Below, one piece after another: positions 18,240-28,620 of a stretch of 44,883 nucleotides of DNA (positions are counted from its first letter, which is position 1; every line of letters starts with the position of its first letter). The stretch is from Actinomycetes bacterium. GTDB taxonomy: Bacteria > Actinomycetota > Acidimicrobiia > Acidimicrobiales > RAAP-2. A program made the translations under genes and the position numbers. The notes beneath the pieces were generated by a model. The model was not told where the DNA came from. It searched no databases and was given only the letters and a program-made list of their open reading frames with translations. The stretch is from NCBI GenBank assembly GCA_021799615.1, contig JAJZAC010000010.1, forward strand, positions 1-44,883, in the 5' to 3' direction.

Positions 18240-18974
18240 ATGCGCACCACCCGTCGCACCCTCACCGCGCTCACGGCGGCAGCCGTCGGCGGCGGCCTGC
18301 TGGGCGTGCCCACCACGGCGTTGGCGGCCTCGTCGGCGCCGGCGAACCCCACGCCCAAGGTGACGTGCGCTCCGGCGACGTTCAGCCAGGCGCAGCAGGC
18401 CCTCGAGCAGCAGCTGTCCGCCCGCACGACGAGGCTCGCTGCGCTCACCGGCAGTGTCCAGGGGTCGAGCGCGCTGACGGCCGCAGACCGCACGGCACTG
18501 GAGGGGATCCTGTCGTCGACCACGTCGGGGATCGCCGCCCTCACGTCGAAGGTGCCCGGTGACACGACCTGCGCCCAGCTGGGTCAGGACGCCCGCACCA
18601 TGGTCCAGCAGTACCGGGTCTACGCCGTCGTCGCCCCGCAGACCGACCTCGCCATCGCGGCCGACCGGGAGGCGTCCGTCATCGCCCTCGTGACCAGTGT
18701 CGAGCCCGGCATCTCCTCGGCCATCTCCGCCGCCGCCCAGCAGGGCAAGGACGTGGCCCCGGCCCAGGCGGCGTTGAGTGACCTGCAGTCGCACCTGGCC
18801 GCGGCCATGACCTCGTCCTCGGGTGTGGCGGCGACCGTCCTGGCGGAGACGCCGGCGGACTTCCCGGCGTCGACGAACGTCTTCCGCGGCGCCCACGACG
18901 GCCTGGTGAGCGCCCGCGGCGATCTCCAGACGGTCCGGACCGACCTCCACACGATCGTCACGTCGCTCACCTGA
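18240..18974 (+). CDS. Exported helical protein of unknown function
   Basis: A 244-residue protein with a twin-Arg-like basic start (MRTTRRTLTALTA), a hydrophobic core and an ALA-AS type cleavage site near residue 30. The mature part is mostly helical and Ala/Thr/Ser-rich. Two cysteines (VTCAPATF and TTCAQLGQ) could form a disulfide outside the cell. A conserved-looking centre, ARTMVQQYRVYAVVAPQTDLAIAADR, matches my memory of unnamed actinobacterial exported proteins found beside a small lipoprotein, as here. No catalytic motif is evident. Start supported by AAGGAG about 9 nt upstream. Transcription probably ends at the large stem-loop at 19000-19056. Confidence 0.82.
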   Translation: MRTTRRTLTALTAAAVGGGLLGVPTTALAASSAPANPTPKVTCAPATFSQAQQALEQQLSARTTRLAALTGSVQGSSALTAADRTALEGILSSTTSGIAALTSKVPGDTTCAQLGQDARTMVQQYRVYAVVAPQTDLAIAADREASVIALVTSVEPGISSAISAAAQQGKDVAPAQAALSDLQSHLAAAMTSSSGVAATVLAETPADFPASTNVFRGAHDGLVSARGDLQTVRTDLHTIVTSLT

Positions 18975-18999
18975 CGCCGGCCGGCCCGCGCCGCCACCG

Positions 19000-19056
19000 G
19001 GCCCCGGGAGCTCCGTCCCGCGCCGGACCCGGCGCCGGGCGGCGTCTCCCGGGGCC
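19000..19056 (+). terminator. Nested GC-rich stem-loop terminator
   Basis: GGCCCCGGGAG (19000-19010) pairs perfectly with CTCCCGGGGCC (19046-19056). The enclosed bases contain a second perfect hairpin, GCGCCG-gacc-CGGCGC (19020-19035). No T tract follows. The manB -10 box begins 17 bp later. Confidence 0.6.
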
Positions 19057-19072
19057 GTCGTCGGCCCCTGGG

Positions 19073-19078
19073 TAGGAT
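19073..19078 (+). promoter_or_regulatory. -10 box of manB
   Basis: TAGGAT ends 9 nt before the manB ATG; start of the manB-Trm112-SIS unit. Confidence 0.5.
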
Positions 19079-19087
19079 GTCGGGGCC

Positions 19088-20482
19088 ATGACCCCCCTGA
19101 GCGACGTCTTCAAGGCCTACGACATCCGCGGCACGGTTCCCGACCAGCTCGACGCGACGGCGTGCCGGGCCGTGGGCGCCGCCACCGCAGCGTTCGTCGG
19201 CGGCCCGTCGCTGCTGGTGGCGAGGGACATGCGCCCCTCGGGGATCGAGCTGTCCCGCGCCTTCGCCGAAGGCGCCCGCAGCCGGGGCGTGGGCGTGATC
19301 GACCTGGGCCTCGCCTCCACCGACCTCCTCTACTTCGCCGCCGGCCGGTTCGACCTGCCCGGTGCGATGTTCACCGCCTCCCACAACCCGGCCGCCTACA
19401 ACGGGATCAAGCTGTGCCTGGCCGGTGCCCGGCCGGTGGGTCGCGACACGGGCCTGGCCCGGATCCAGCAGGAGGCCGAGACCCTGCTCGAGGCGTGGGC
19501 CGGCTCACCGCCGCCCTTCGACGCGGCGACGGCGGCGCCCTACGAACAGCGTGACGTCCTGGGCGAGTACGCCGCCCATGTCCGCTCGTTCGTCGACACG
19601 GCCCGGCTGCGGCCGCTCCGGGTGGTGGCCGACGTGGCCAACGGCATGGGCGGTCTGGTGGTGCCGGCCGTCTTCGCCGGCCTGCCGTTCCATGTGGAGC
19701 TGCTCTTCCCCGAGCTCGACGGCAATTTCCCGAACCACCCGGCGGACCCGATCCAGCCTGAGAACCTGGTCTGGCTGCAGCAGGCGGTGGTCGAGCACCG
19801 GGCCGACGTCGGGCTGGCCTTCGACGGCGACGCCGACCGGGTGTTCCTGGTCGACGAGCGGGGCGAGCCGGTGTCGGGTTCGCTCACCACCGCCCTGGTG
19901 GCGGCATCCATGCTGGCCAAGCACCCGGGTACCTCCGTCCTCTACAACTGCATCTGTTCGCGGGCGGTGCCCGAGGTGATCGCCGAGCACGGCGGCATCG
20001 GCGTGCGGACCCGCGTCGGCCACAGCTTCATCAAGCAGGTGATGGCCGAGACGGGGGCGGTGTTCGGGGGCGAGCACTCGGGCCACTACTACTTCCGCGA
20101 CAACTACCGGGCCGATTCGGGCATCATCGCCGCCCTGGTGGTGCTGGAGCTGCTGAGCGACGCCGACGTCCCCCTGTCTGAGCTCCTGGAGCCCTACCGC
20201 CGCTATTCGGCCTCGGGCGAGATCAACACCGAGGTGCCCGACCCCGCCGGCGTGGTCGACGCGTTGGCCGCCGAGGTCGAACGGGCGGGGGGCGCACTGG
20301 GTGTGGCCGACCGCCTCGACGGTCTGACGGTGGACCGGGGCGACTGGTGGTACAACCTGCGACCGTCGAACACCGAACCGCTGCTCCGGCTGAACGTGGA
20401 GGCCCCCGACGAGGAGGCGTGCCGGCGGCACGTCGCCGAGGTGCTGGCCGACGTGGGCCGCCTGGCCCGGCCGGCCTCGTGA
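19088..20482 (+). CDS. manB: Phosphomannomutase/phosphoglucomutase
   Basis: Interconverts mannose-6-phosphate and mannose-1-phosphate (and often the glucose pair), feeding GDP-mannose synthesis in the cytosol; 464 residues, full length for the alpha-D-phosphohexomutase family. All four family loops are present: FTASHNPAAYNGIK with the phosphoserine at about residue 98, the metal-binding FDGDADRVFLVD near 246, the sugar-recognition GEHSGHYYFRD, and the phosphate-binding RPSNTEPLLRLNVEA near the C terminus. It heads a unit with the Trm112-like gene and the SIS isomerase, which fits a mannose-phosphate supply role for the glycosyltransferases to the left. Confidence 0.95.
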   Translation: MTPLSDVFKAYDIRGTVPDQLDATACRAVGAATAAFVGGPSLLVARDMRPSGIELSRAFAEGARSRGVGVIDLGLASTDLLYFAAGRFDLPGAMFTASHNPAAYNGIKLCLAGARPVGRDTGLARIQQEAETLLEAWAGSPPPFDAATAAPYEQRDVLGEYAAHVRSFVDTARLRPLRVVADVANGMGGLVVPAVFAGLPFHVELLFPELDGNFPNHPADPIQPENLVWLQQAVVEHRADVGLAFDGDADRVFLVDERGEPVSGSLTTALVAASMLAKHPGTSVLYNCICSRAVPEVIAEHGGIGVRTRVGHSFIKQVMAETGAVFGGEHSGHYYFRDNYRADSGIIAALVVLELLSDADVPLSELLEPYRRYSASGEINTEVPDPAGVVDALAAEVERAGGALGVADRLDGLTVDRGDWWYNLRPSNTEPLLRLNVEAPDEEACRRHVAEVLADVGRLARPAS

Positions 20483-20549
20483 GCACGCGCCGCGCCATCG
20501 GCCGGCCGACCCCCGCACCGGCCCCGACGGGCCAGAGAGGATGCCCGAC

Positions 20550-20804
20550 ATGACGCTCGACCCGCTGCTGCTCGACGTGCTGGCGTGCCCGGAGGACAAG
20601 GGACCGCTCTGGTACGTGGCCGAGGAGGGCCTGCTCTACAACCCGCGTCTGCGACGGGCCTACGCCGTCCGGGACGGTATCCCGGTAATGCTCAGCGACG
20701 ACGCGGGTCTCCTCGCCCAGGCCGAGCACGGGCCTCTGACCGCCCTGGCCGACGCGGGGGCCGTGGTCGTCACCGGCCCCGCCGCCGAGGAGGGGGGACG
20801 GTGA
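20550..20804 (+). CDS. Trm112 family small protein
   Basis: An 84-residue Trm112/UPF0434-like protein. It begins LDPLLLDVLACPEDKGPLWY and contains AYAVRDGIPVML, the typical short fold that in other organisms stabilises methyltransferases. Only one cysteine is in the CPxxxGPL position, so a full zinc site is not evident. ATG 20550 is preferred over ATG 20541 because GAGAGG abuts the first ATG but is 9 nt from the second. Its stop overlaps the SIS gene GTG by 4 bp. A small Trm112-like gene between manB and the SIS gene is familiar to me from actinobacteria; its role there is unclear. Confidence 0.87.
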   Translation: MTLDPLLLDVLACPEDKGPLWYVAEEGLLYNPRLRRAYAVRDGIPVMLSDDAGLLAQAEHGPLTALADAGAVVVTGPAAEEGGR

Positions 20805-21850
20805 CGTCTGGCGGCACCTCGCCGCTCCCTGTCGACTCGCTCGACATGTGGGGGGCCACCGCCGGGCTGCCCGAACAGGTGGCGACGGCCTCTGGGGCCG
20901 CCCGGTCCCTCGCCGGGCTGCCCGATCGCGACACCGTCGAGCACGTGGTCGTCCTGGGTATGGGCGGCAGCGGGATCGCGGGCGACGTGCTGGTGGCGGC
21001 TGCGGCACCGTTCATGCCGGTGCCGGTCACCGTGGTCAAGGGCTACGAGCCACCCGACTTCGTGGGCACCGGGACCCTCGTGTTCGCCATGTCCTTCTCG
21101 GGGGACACCGAGGAGACCCTCGAGGCGGCGGGCCAGGCCTACGAGGCGGGCGCGTCGATGGTGGTGGTGGCCAGCGGGGGCAGCCTGGCCCGGCTGGCCG
21201 ACGAGTGGAAGGTCCCGGTCGTGCCCGTGCCGGCCTCGATCCCCCAGCCGAGGGCGGCGCTGGGCGCGCTGGCCATCCCCCCCCTGATGGTCCTGGAGGC
21301 GATCGGCCTGTTCCCCGGGGCCGGCCGCTGGGTGGACCTGGCCGTGTCCCAGCTGCGCCGCCGCCGCGACCAGCTGGTCGAGGCGGGGAGCCTGGCCGAG
21401 CGGGTGGCGGCGCGCATCGGCCGCACCATCCCGCTGGTGGTGAGCTCGCAGGCGCTGGGGGCGGCGGCCGCCCTGCGGTGGAAGGCGCAGATCAACGAGA
21501 ACGCCAAGACCCCGGCGTTCTGGAACGTCCACCCCGAGCTGTGCCACAACGAGGTGGCGGGCTGGGGCCAGCTCGGCGACGTGACCCGCCAGGTCGTGTC
21601 CCTGGTGAACCTCCGTCACGATGCCGAGCATCCCCAGGTGGCCCGGCGGGTTGCCCTGGTCACCGAGGTCCTGGCCGAGGTGGTGGCCGAGGTGGTCGAG
21701 GTCCGTGCCGAGGGCGAGGGCGACCTGGCCCAGCTGTTGGACCTGGCCCTGGTGGGCGACTTCGTCTCGCTCCACCTGGCCGGAGCCGAGGGCGTGGACC
21801 CCGGACCGATCCCGGTCCTGGCCGAGATCAAGGAGCGGCTACGGGCCTGA
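20801..21850 (+). CDS. SIS-domain phosphoglucose/phosphomannose isomerase
   Basis: A 349-residue sugar-phosphate isomerase of the bifunctional PGI/PMI type, expected to convert fructose-6-phosphate to mannose-6-phosphate or glucose-6-phosphate. The SIS fold shows VVVLGMGGSGIAGDVL, the phosphate-binding MSFSGDTEETLEAA, and near the C terminus ALRWKAQINENAKTPAF with WNVHPELCHNEVAGW, where the conserved Glu and His act in ring opening and isomerisation. GTG 20801 overlaps the Trm112 stop. Together with manB it forms a short route from fructose-6-phosphate to mannose-1-phosphate. A 23-bp direct repeat begins right after its stop. Confidence 0.92.
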   Translation: MTSGGTSPLPVDSLDMWGATAGLPEQVATASGAARSLAGLPDRDTVEHVVVLGMGGSGIAGDVLVAAAAPFMPVPVTVVKGYEPPDFVGTGTLVFAMSFSGDTEETLEAAGQAYEAGASMVVVASGGSLARLADEWKVPVVPVPASIPQPRAALGALAIPPLMVLEAIGLFPGAGRWVDLAVSQLRRRRDQLVEAGSLAERVAARIGRTIPLVVSSQALGAAAALRWKAQINENAKTPAFWNVHPELCHNEVAGWGQLGDVTRQVVSLVNLRHDAEHPQVARRVALVTEVLAEVVAEVVEVRAEGEGDLAQLLDLALVGDFVSLHLAGAEGVDPGPIPVLAEIKERLRA

Positions 21851-21905
21851 CCCGGCCCTCCCGGCTGCGGGCCCGACCGGCTCCCGGCCCTCCCGGCTGC
21901 GGGCC
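21851..21905. repeat. 23-bp direct repeat immediately after the SIS gene
   Basis: CCCGGCCCTCCCGGCTGCGG (plus GCC) occurs at 21851-21873 and again at 21883-21905, identical over 23 bp with a 9-bp spacer. It starts at the base after the stop codon and may act in transcript termination; the rest of 21906-21972 holds nothing I recognise. Confidence 0.85.
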
Positions 21906-21972
21906 TGTGACGTCGGTGTGTCGATCGCGTGACTTCGGGCTCGTCGGGCCCCGTCGGGACCCGGTGCGGGCG

Positions 21973-21978
21973 TACACT
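21973..21978 (+). promoter_or_regulatory. -10 box upstream of the HPF leader
   Basis: TACACT, with an expected transcription start near 21985. That is about 400 nt before the HPF start codon, giving a very long leader compared with the leaderless genes around it. Confidence 0.55.
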
Positions 21979-21984
21979 GCGAGC

Positions 21985-22270
21985 GTGCGTCCCCTGCGGG
22001 TCTGTGGTTGCAAGTCGATGCCAGTCGCAGGCGAAACGACCCACGTAAGGCAACTCCTGGTTGCTGAGCATGGTGCGGCTTAGGGGTAAGTCCTGCCCGT
22101 CGCGTCCCCGATCCCCGGGGGCGGGCGGAGACGGGGAGACGCGGGCGTCCAACGGCGCCGCCGGGTCACGGAGCGCCCCTGGCGCCCCGCGGCCGCCGGC
22201 CCGTGCCCGCCAACCTCGCTGCAGGCGAGTGTGGGGTCAAAGACCAGGTCAGCCGCAGGTGACGCACACC
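21985..22270 (+). ncRNA. Candidate structured RNA leader upstream of the HPF gene (raiA-motif candidate)
   Basis: The sequence after the TACACT box is rich in compact pairings. GCAAC-tcctg-GTTGC sits at 22050-22064, and its 5' arm can alternatively pair with GTTGC at 22007-22011. GTCG (22024-22027) pairs with CGAC (22037-22040), flanked by GTGG/CCAC. GCGTC..CCCG at 22102-22110 pairs with CGGG..GACGC at 22132-22142. CTCGC-tgcag-GCGAG is at 22215-22229. A three-way junction spans 22230-22268, with TGTG/CACA closing GGTC-aaa-GACC and GTCA-N8-TGAC. It lies before an HPF/RaiA gene, where the raiA RNA motif is known in Actinobacteria and Firmicutes. I could not compare it with the covariance model. 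Bases 22271-22370 show GC-rich sequence without a clear element. Confidence 0.45.
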
Positions 22271-22384
22271 GCCGCCCGGCGCGCGCCGGGGTGGCCGGGG
22301 AGGTGCCGCCGAGCACCCTGACCCGAGCATCCGGACACCGGTGCCCGGGTGCGCCCGGACGCCCCGAGACGAGGAGGCGAGCAC

Positions 22385-22753
22385 GTGGACGTGGTCATCG
22401 CGAACGGCAGGAGCGCCATCGACGACGAGGTGAGGGCGCTCGTCGAGGAGAAGGTCGGCCGCTTGGGGTTGCGATGGTCGTGGTTGGAGCGGGCGGTCGT
22501 CCGCTTCGCCGAGGAGCACAACCCTCGGATCGCCGACTGCGAGCGGTGCGAGGTCGAGATGGTCGGCCACGGCATGGTGGTGCGGGCCCGGGCGGCGGCG
22601 CCGGGAGCGCTGGCCGCCGTCGACCTGGTGGTGGAGAAGCTCGAGCATCGCCTGGAACGGACCAAGGGGCAGCTGGTCGGACGGTCGCACCCGCGGCGCC
22701 GGCCGGCCAGGGGCGCGGCGGCACGCGGCCTGCGGGGGGCGGCGGCCACCTGA
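22385..22753 (+). CDS. hpf: Ribosome hibernation promoting factor, single-domain
   Basis: A 122-residue HPF/RaiA (YfiA) family protein that would bind the 30S subunit between A and P sites and silence resting ribosomes. The N-terminal fold is complete: VVIANGRSAIDDEVRALVEEKV, RAVVRFAEEHNPRIADCERCEVEM, and LAAVDLVVEKLEHRLERTKGQL, the helix that ends the domain. The C-terminal part is a short basic, Arg-rich tail. The second domain found in the long HPF of most actinobacteria, which pairs ribosomes into 100S dimers, is missing. GTG 22385 has GAGGAGG 7 nt upstream. It is preceded by a gene-free, RNA-like leader and followed by secA. Confidence 0.87.
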   Translation: MDVVIANGRSAIDDEVRALVEEKVGRLGLRWSWLERAVVRFAEEHNPRIADCERCEVEMVGHGMVVRARAAAPGALAAVDLVVEKLEHRLERTKGQLVGRSHPRRRPARGAAARGLRGAAAT

Positions 22754-22798
22754 GCGTCCTGGCCGGTCGAGCGGCCGGCCGGGCCAGCACCCTGCCGG

Positions 22799-22804
22799 TA
22801 GAGT
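22799..22804 (+). promoter_or_regulatory. -10 box of secA
   Basis: TAGAGT ends 9 nt before the secA ATG. A GC-rich inverted repeat (CTGGCCGG...CCGGGCCAG) lies between the HPF stop and this box. Confidence 0.5.
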
Positions 22805-22813
22805 GAGTGCGCC

Positions 22814-25594
<2,781 letters not shown>

Positions 25595-25595
25595 C

Positions 25596-26753
25596 ATGGG
25601 TCCCGTGGTGACGCCGGCCGCCGCCGGGGCGGGCGAGGGGGACGGCGACGTCCCCGCCCTGCTGGCGGCGCTGGCAGAGCGCCTGGCCGAGGCCGAACGC
25701 TACCTGGGCCGCGAGGACCTCGAGACGCGCCGGTCCGAGCTCGAGGACGAGGCCTCCCGGCCCGACCTGTGGGACGACGCCGACCACGGCCGTCAGGTGA
25801 CGACCGAACTGGGGCGGGTGGTGGAGGACCTCGAGCTCCTCGACCGGCTGTCCGCCTCGCTCTCCGATGCCGTGACCCTCCACGAGCTGGCCGTCGAGGA
25901 GGGTGATGCCGCCGCGCTGGCCGAGGCGGGAGCGGCGGCGGCCGACGTCGAGCGCCAGCTGGGCGCCCTCGAGCTCCGGTCCCTGTTCGCCGGGGAGTAC
26001 GACGACCGAGACGCGGTGGCCGAGATCCACGCCGGGGCCGGCGGCACCGACGCCCAGGACTGGGCGGAGATGCTGCTGCGGATGTACAGCCGGTGGGCCG
26101 AACGCCGGGGCTTCACCATCGAGGTCGACGAGGCGACCCCCGGCCAAGAGGCCGGCCTGCTCTCGGCCACCTTCATCGTCCGCGGCCGCTACGCCTTCGG
26201 CATGCTGGCCGCCGAGCGGGGGGTGCACCGGCTGGTGCGGATGTCGCCCTTCGACGCCCAGCGCCGCCGCCAGACCAGCTTCGCCTCCCTCGACGTGGTG
26301 CCGTTCCTCGACGACCTGGGCGAGGTGGCCGAGATCGACGAGAAGGACCTGCGCATCGACACCTACCGGTCGTCGGGGGCCGGCGGGCAGCACGTCAACA
26401 AGACCGATTCGGCCGTGCGGCTGACCCACCTGCCCACCGGGATCGTCGTCTCCTGCCAGAACCAGCGGAGCCAGCACCAGAACAAGGCCAAGGCCATGCA
26501 GATCCTGGCGGCCAAGCTGGCCGAGCGGGAGCGCCTCGAGCGCCAGGCGCAGCTGGACGCCCTGTCGGGGGATCGTGCCGACAACGCGTGGGGCAACCAG
26601 ATCCGCTCCTACGTGCTGGCGCCGTACCAGCTGGTGAAGGACCTGCGGACCGACGAGCAGACCGGCAACGTCGACGCCGTGCTCGACGGGGAGATCGACA
26701 GCTTCATCGAGGCGGAGCTGCGGCGCGAGGCGGAAGTGCGCCGGGCCGGCTGA
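25596..26753 (+). CDS. prfB: Peptide chain release factor 2
   Basis: Recognises UAA and UGA stop codons and triggers peptide release. The 385-residue product has an N-terminal helical domain, the SPF anticodon-like tripeptide (MSPFDAQRRRQTSFAS near residue 218), and the catalytic GAGGQHVNKTDSAVR loop near 262. ATG 25596 follows the secA stop with a single base between, which argues for coupling; GTG 25605 is an alternative. The reading frame is uninterrupted, so the autoregulatory +1 frameshift site at an in-frame TGA known in many prfB genes is absent. The order prfB-ftsE-ftsX is the classical one. Confidence 0.96.
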   Translation: MGPVVTPAAAGAGEGDGDVPALLAALAERLAEAERYLGREDLETRRSELEDEASRPDLWDDADHGRQVTTELGRVVEDLELLDRLSASLSDAVTLHELAVEEGDAAALAEAGAAAADVERQLGALELRSLFAGEYDDRDAVAEIHAGAGGTDAQDWAEMLLRMYSRWAERRGFTIEVDEATPGQEAGLLSATFIVRGRYAFGMLAAERGVHRLVRMSPFDAQRRRQTSFASLDVVPFLDDLGEVAEIDEKDLRIDTYRSSGAGGQHVNKTDSAVRLTHLPTGIVVSCQNQRSQHQNKAKAMQILAAKLAERERLERQAQLDALSGDRADNAWGNQIRSYVLAPYQLVKDLRTDEQTGNVDAVLDGEIDSFIEAELRREAEVRRAG

Positions 26754-26771
26754 CCTGCGGAGCCGGACCCT

Positions 26772-26784
26772 GGCGCGGAGCGCC
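26772..26784 (+). terminator. Short hairpin after prfB
   Basis: GGCGC-gga-GCGCC forms a compact 5-bp stem 18 bp after the prfB stop and just before the ftsE promoter. It is weak as a terminator, and the assignment is tentative. Confidence 0.35.
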
Positions 26785-26797
26785 CGGACCGGCCGGT

Positions 26798-26803
26798 TAC
26801 ACT
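26798..26803 (+). promoter_or_regulatory. -10 box of ftsEX
   Basis: TACACT about 85 nt before the ftsE ATG, in a locally less GC-rich stretch (GGTTACACTTGGTCAAC). It would give ftsE an 80-nt leader, unlike the leaderless genes nearby. Confidence 0.45.
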
Positions 26804-26888
26804 TGGTCAACCTCCGAACGGGGCGGCCGAGATCTGCCGGCAGGTTCGTCGATCCCGCGACACCGACACGGCACCACGAGAGAACCGC

Positions 26889-27698
26889 ATGATCCGATTC
26901 GAGAACGTCACCAAGACCTACAAGGGTTCCACCGTCGCCCTGCGGGACTGCTCCGTCGAGATCGACAAGGGGGAGTTCGTCTTCCTCGTCGGGGCGTCGG
27001 GCTCGGGCAAGACGACGTTCATCCGCCTCCTCCTGCGCGAGGAGATCCCCGACACCGGTCGCATCTGGGAGGCGGGCAAGGAGATCGTCCACCTGCCTCG
27101 GTGGCGGATCCCCTACCTGCGGCGGAACATCGGATGCGTCTTCCAGGACTTCCGGCTCCTGCCGAACAAGACCGTCTTCGAGAACGTCGCCTTCGCCCTC
27201 GAGGTCATCGGCAGGCCCAAGCACGTCATCTCCTCCCAGGTGCCCCAGGTGCTCGACCTGGTGGGCCTGGGCAAGAAGCGCGACAACCTTCCCGGTGAGC
27301 TGTCCGGCGGCGAGCAGCAGCGGGTGGCCATCGCCCGGGCCTTCGTGAACCGGCCCCTCATCCTGCTGGCCGACGAGCCGACCGGCAATCTCGACCCCCG
27401 GACCAGCATCGGGATCATGCGCCTCCTCGACCGGATCAACCGCACCGGCACCACGGTGGTGATCGCCACCCACGACGCCGGGATGGTCGACCAGATGCGC
27501 CGCCGGGTCATCGAGCTCGACCACGGCTCGATCGTGCGCGACCAGGCCCGGGGCGTCTACGGCATCGACTCGGCCGTGGCCGCGGCCGGCGCCGGCTCGC
27601 CCACCGGGCTGGCCGTCGAGGCGCCCGCAGCCCCCGCACCCGCCCCGGTCCCCGTCCTCGAGCCCCGGTCCGTTCCGGGCATGGCGGCGGGTTCCTGA
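26889..27698 (+). CDS. ftsE: Cell division ATP-binding protein FtsE
   Basis: ATPase of the FtsEX complex, which in other bacteria activates peptidoglycan hydrolases at the septum. The 269-residue protein has [19 protein letters not shown] at the N terminus, Walker [14 protein letters not shown] near 36, the Q-loop [18 protein letters not shown], signature [14 protein letters not shown] near 138, and Walker [14 protein letters not shown]. The core ends near residue 225. It is followed by about 40 Ala/Pro-rich residues ([20 protein letters not shown]), a tail not present in short FtsE proteins and probably disordered. ftsX starts 3 bp after the stop. Confidence 0.96.
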   Translation: MIRFENVTKTYKGSTVALRDCSVEIDKGEFVFLVGASGSGKTTFIRLLLREEIPDTGRIWEAGKEIVHLPRWRIPYLRRNIGCVFQDFRLLPNKTVFENVAFALEVIGRPKHVISSQVPQVLDLVGLGKKRDNLPGELSGGEQQRVAIARAFVNRPLILLADEPTGNLDPRTSIGIMRLLDRINRTGTTVVIATHDAGMVDQMRRRVIELDHGSIVRDQARGVYGIDSAVAAAGAGSPTGLAVEAPAAPAPAPVPVLEPRSVPGMAAGS

Positions 27699-27701
27699 TC
27701 G

Positions 27702-28586
27702 ATGCCGGTCTCCGTCGGGTACGTCTCGCGCGAGGCGGCCACCAACCTGTGGCGGAACCGCCTGATGACGGTGGCGGGCATCCTCACCGTCGCCGTCTCC
27801 CTGGCCCTGGTGGGGTCAGCCCTCCTGCTCAAGCAAGGTGCGGCCACGGCGACAGCCCAGTGGCAGCAGGGGGTCGACGTGATCGTCTGGGTGGCGCCCG
27901 GGTCGTCCCCGACCCAGGCGGGGGCCATCGGCGAGGAGCTGCGTGCCGTCGGCTACGTCGAGCGCTGCGCCTACCGGAACCAGGCTTACGACTTCGCCGA
28001 GTCGCAGCGGATCCTCCCGGCCGACCTGGCCACCGAGATCACCCAGTCCGACACCCCGTCGTCCTTCCGGTGCGTCCTGGCCAACCCGTCGGAAGCGACC
28101 GCGCTGGACCAGCAGTTCTCGGGGAAGCCGGGCATCGTGAAGGTCACCTATCCCTCGCAGCAGATCCGGACCATGCAGAGCGTGATCCACGTGCTCCAGT
28201 GGGCGTTCCTGTCGGTGGCCGTCGTGCTGCTGCTGTCGGCGTCCGTCCTGATCCTGAACACCATCCGCATGGCGATCTTCGCCCGGCGCCGTGAGGTGTC
28301 GGTCATGAAGCTGGTGGGGGCGACGAACTGGTTCATCCGGCTGCCGTTCATGGCCGAAGGCCTGGTCCAGGGCCTGGCCGGTGCCGGCCTGTCGGTCATC
28401 GTCGTGCTCCTCCTCTACTGGCGGCTGGGCCTGGGCGCCGTCCAGCGCAGTTCCACGAGCATCTTCGCCCAGATGCACATGGGGCTGGCCGAAGTGGCAG
28501 GGACCTGCATCTTCGTCGGCGTGGTGGGTGTCGTCGTGGGGGTCGCCGGTTCGGCCTTCGCCGTACGGCGCTTCCTCGACGTGTGA
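27702..28586 (+). CDS. ftsX: Cell division permease-like protein FtsX
   Basis: Membrane partner of FtsE, 294 residues. It shows the usual topology. A cytoplasmic start (VSREAATNLWRNRLMTVAG) leads into TM1 (ILTVAVSLALVGSALLL). An extracytoplasmic domain of about 120 residues with two cysteines (ERCAYRNQAYDF and FRCVLANPSEA) could form a disulfide. Three C-terminal helices follow, including AFLSVAVVLLLSASVLILNT and TCIFVGVVGVVVGVAGSAFA. The motif MAIFARRREVSVMKLVGATNWFIRLPFM is the conserved coupling segment. Coupled to ftsE by a 3-bp gap. Confidence 0.96.
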   Translation: MPVSVGYVSREAATNLWRNRLMTVAGILTVAVSLALVGSALLLKQGAATATAQWQQGVDVIVWVAPGSSPTQAGAIGEELRAVGYVERCAYRNQAYDFAESQRILPADLATEITQSDTPSSFRCVLANPSEATALDQQFSGKPGIVKVTYPSQQIRTMQSVIHVLQWAFLSVAVVLLLSASVLILNTIRMAIFARRREVSVMKLVGATNWFIRLPFMAEGLVQGLAGAGLSVIVVLLLYWRLGLGAVQRSSTSIFAQMHMGLAEVAGTCIFVGVVGVVVGVAGSAFAVRRFLDV

Positions 28587-28620
28587 TCCCGGGGCGCGGC
28601 CGGTGGCGGGTGCTTCGTCG

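Noticed and set aside
22061-22321. 86-codon ORF in the HPF leader
   Set aside because: Arg/Pro/Gly-rich with no preceding signal; typical GC-driven open frame.
21985-22384. RNase P RNA, tmRNA or cyclic-di-AMP riboswitch
   Set aside because: Key conserved stretches of these RNAs (GAAAGTCC, GGTTCAAAT, GACAGCTAACCTCG) are absent, so only the raiA possibility was kept.
25596-26753. Programmed frameshift in prfB
   Set aside because: The frame is open through the N-terminal region; no in-frame TGA with a CTT slip site.
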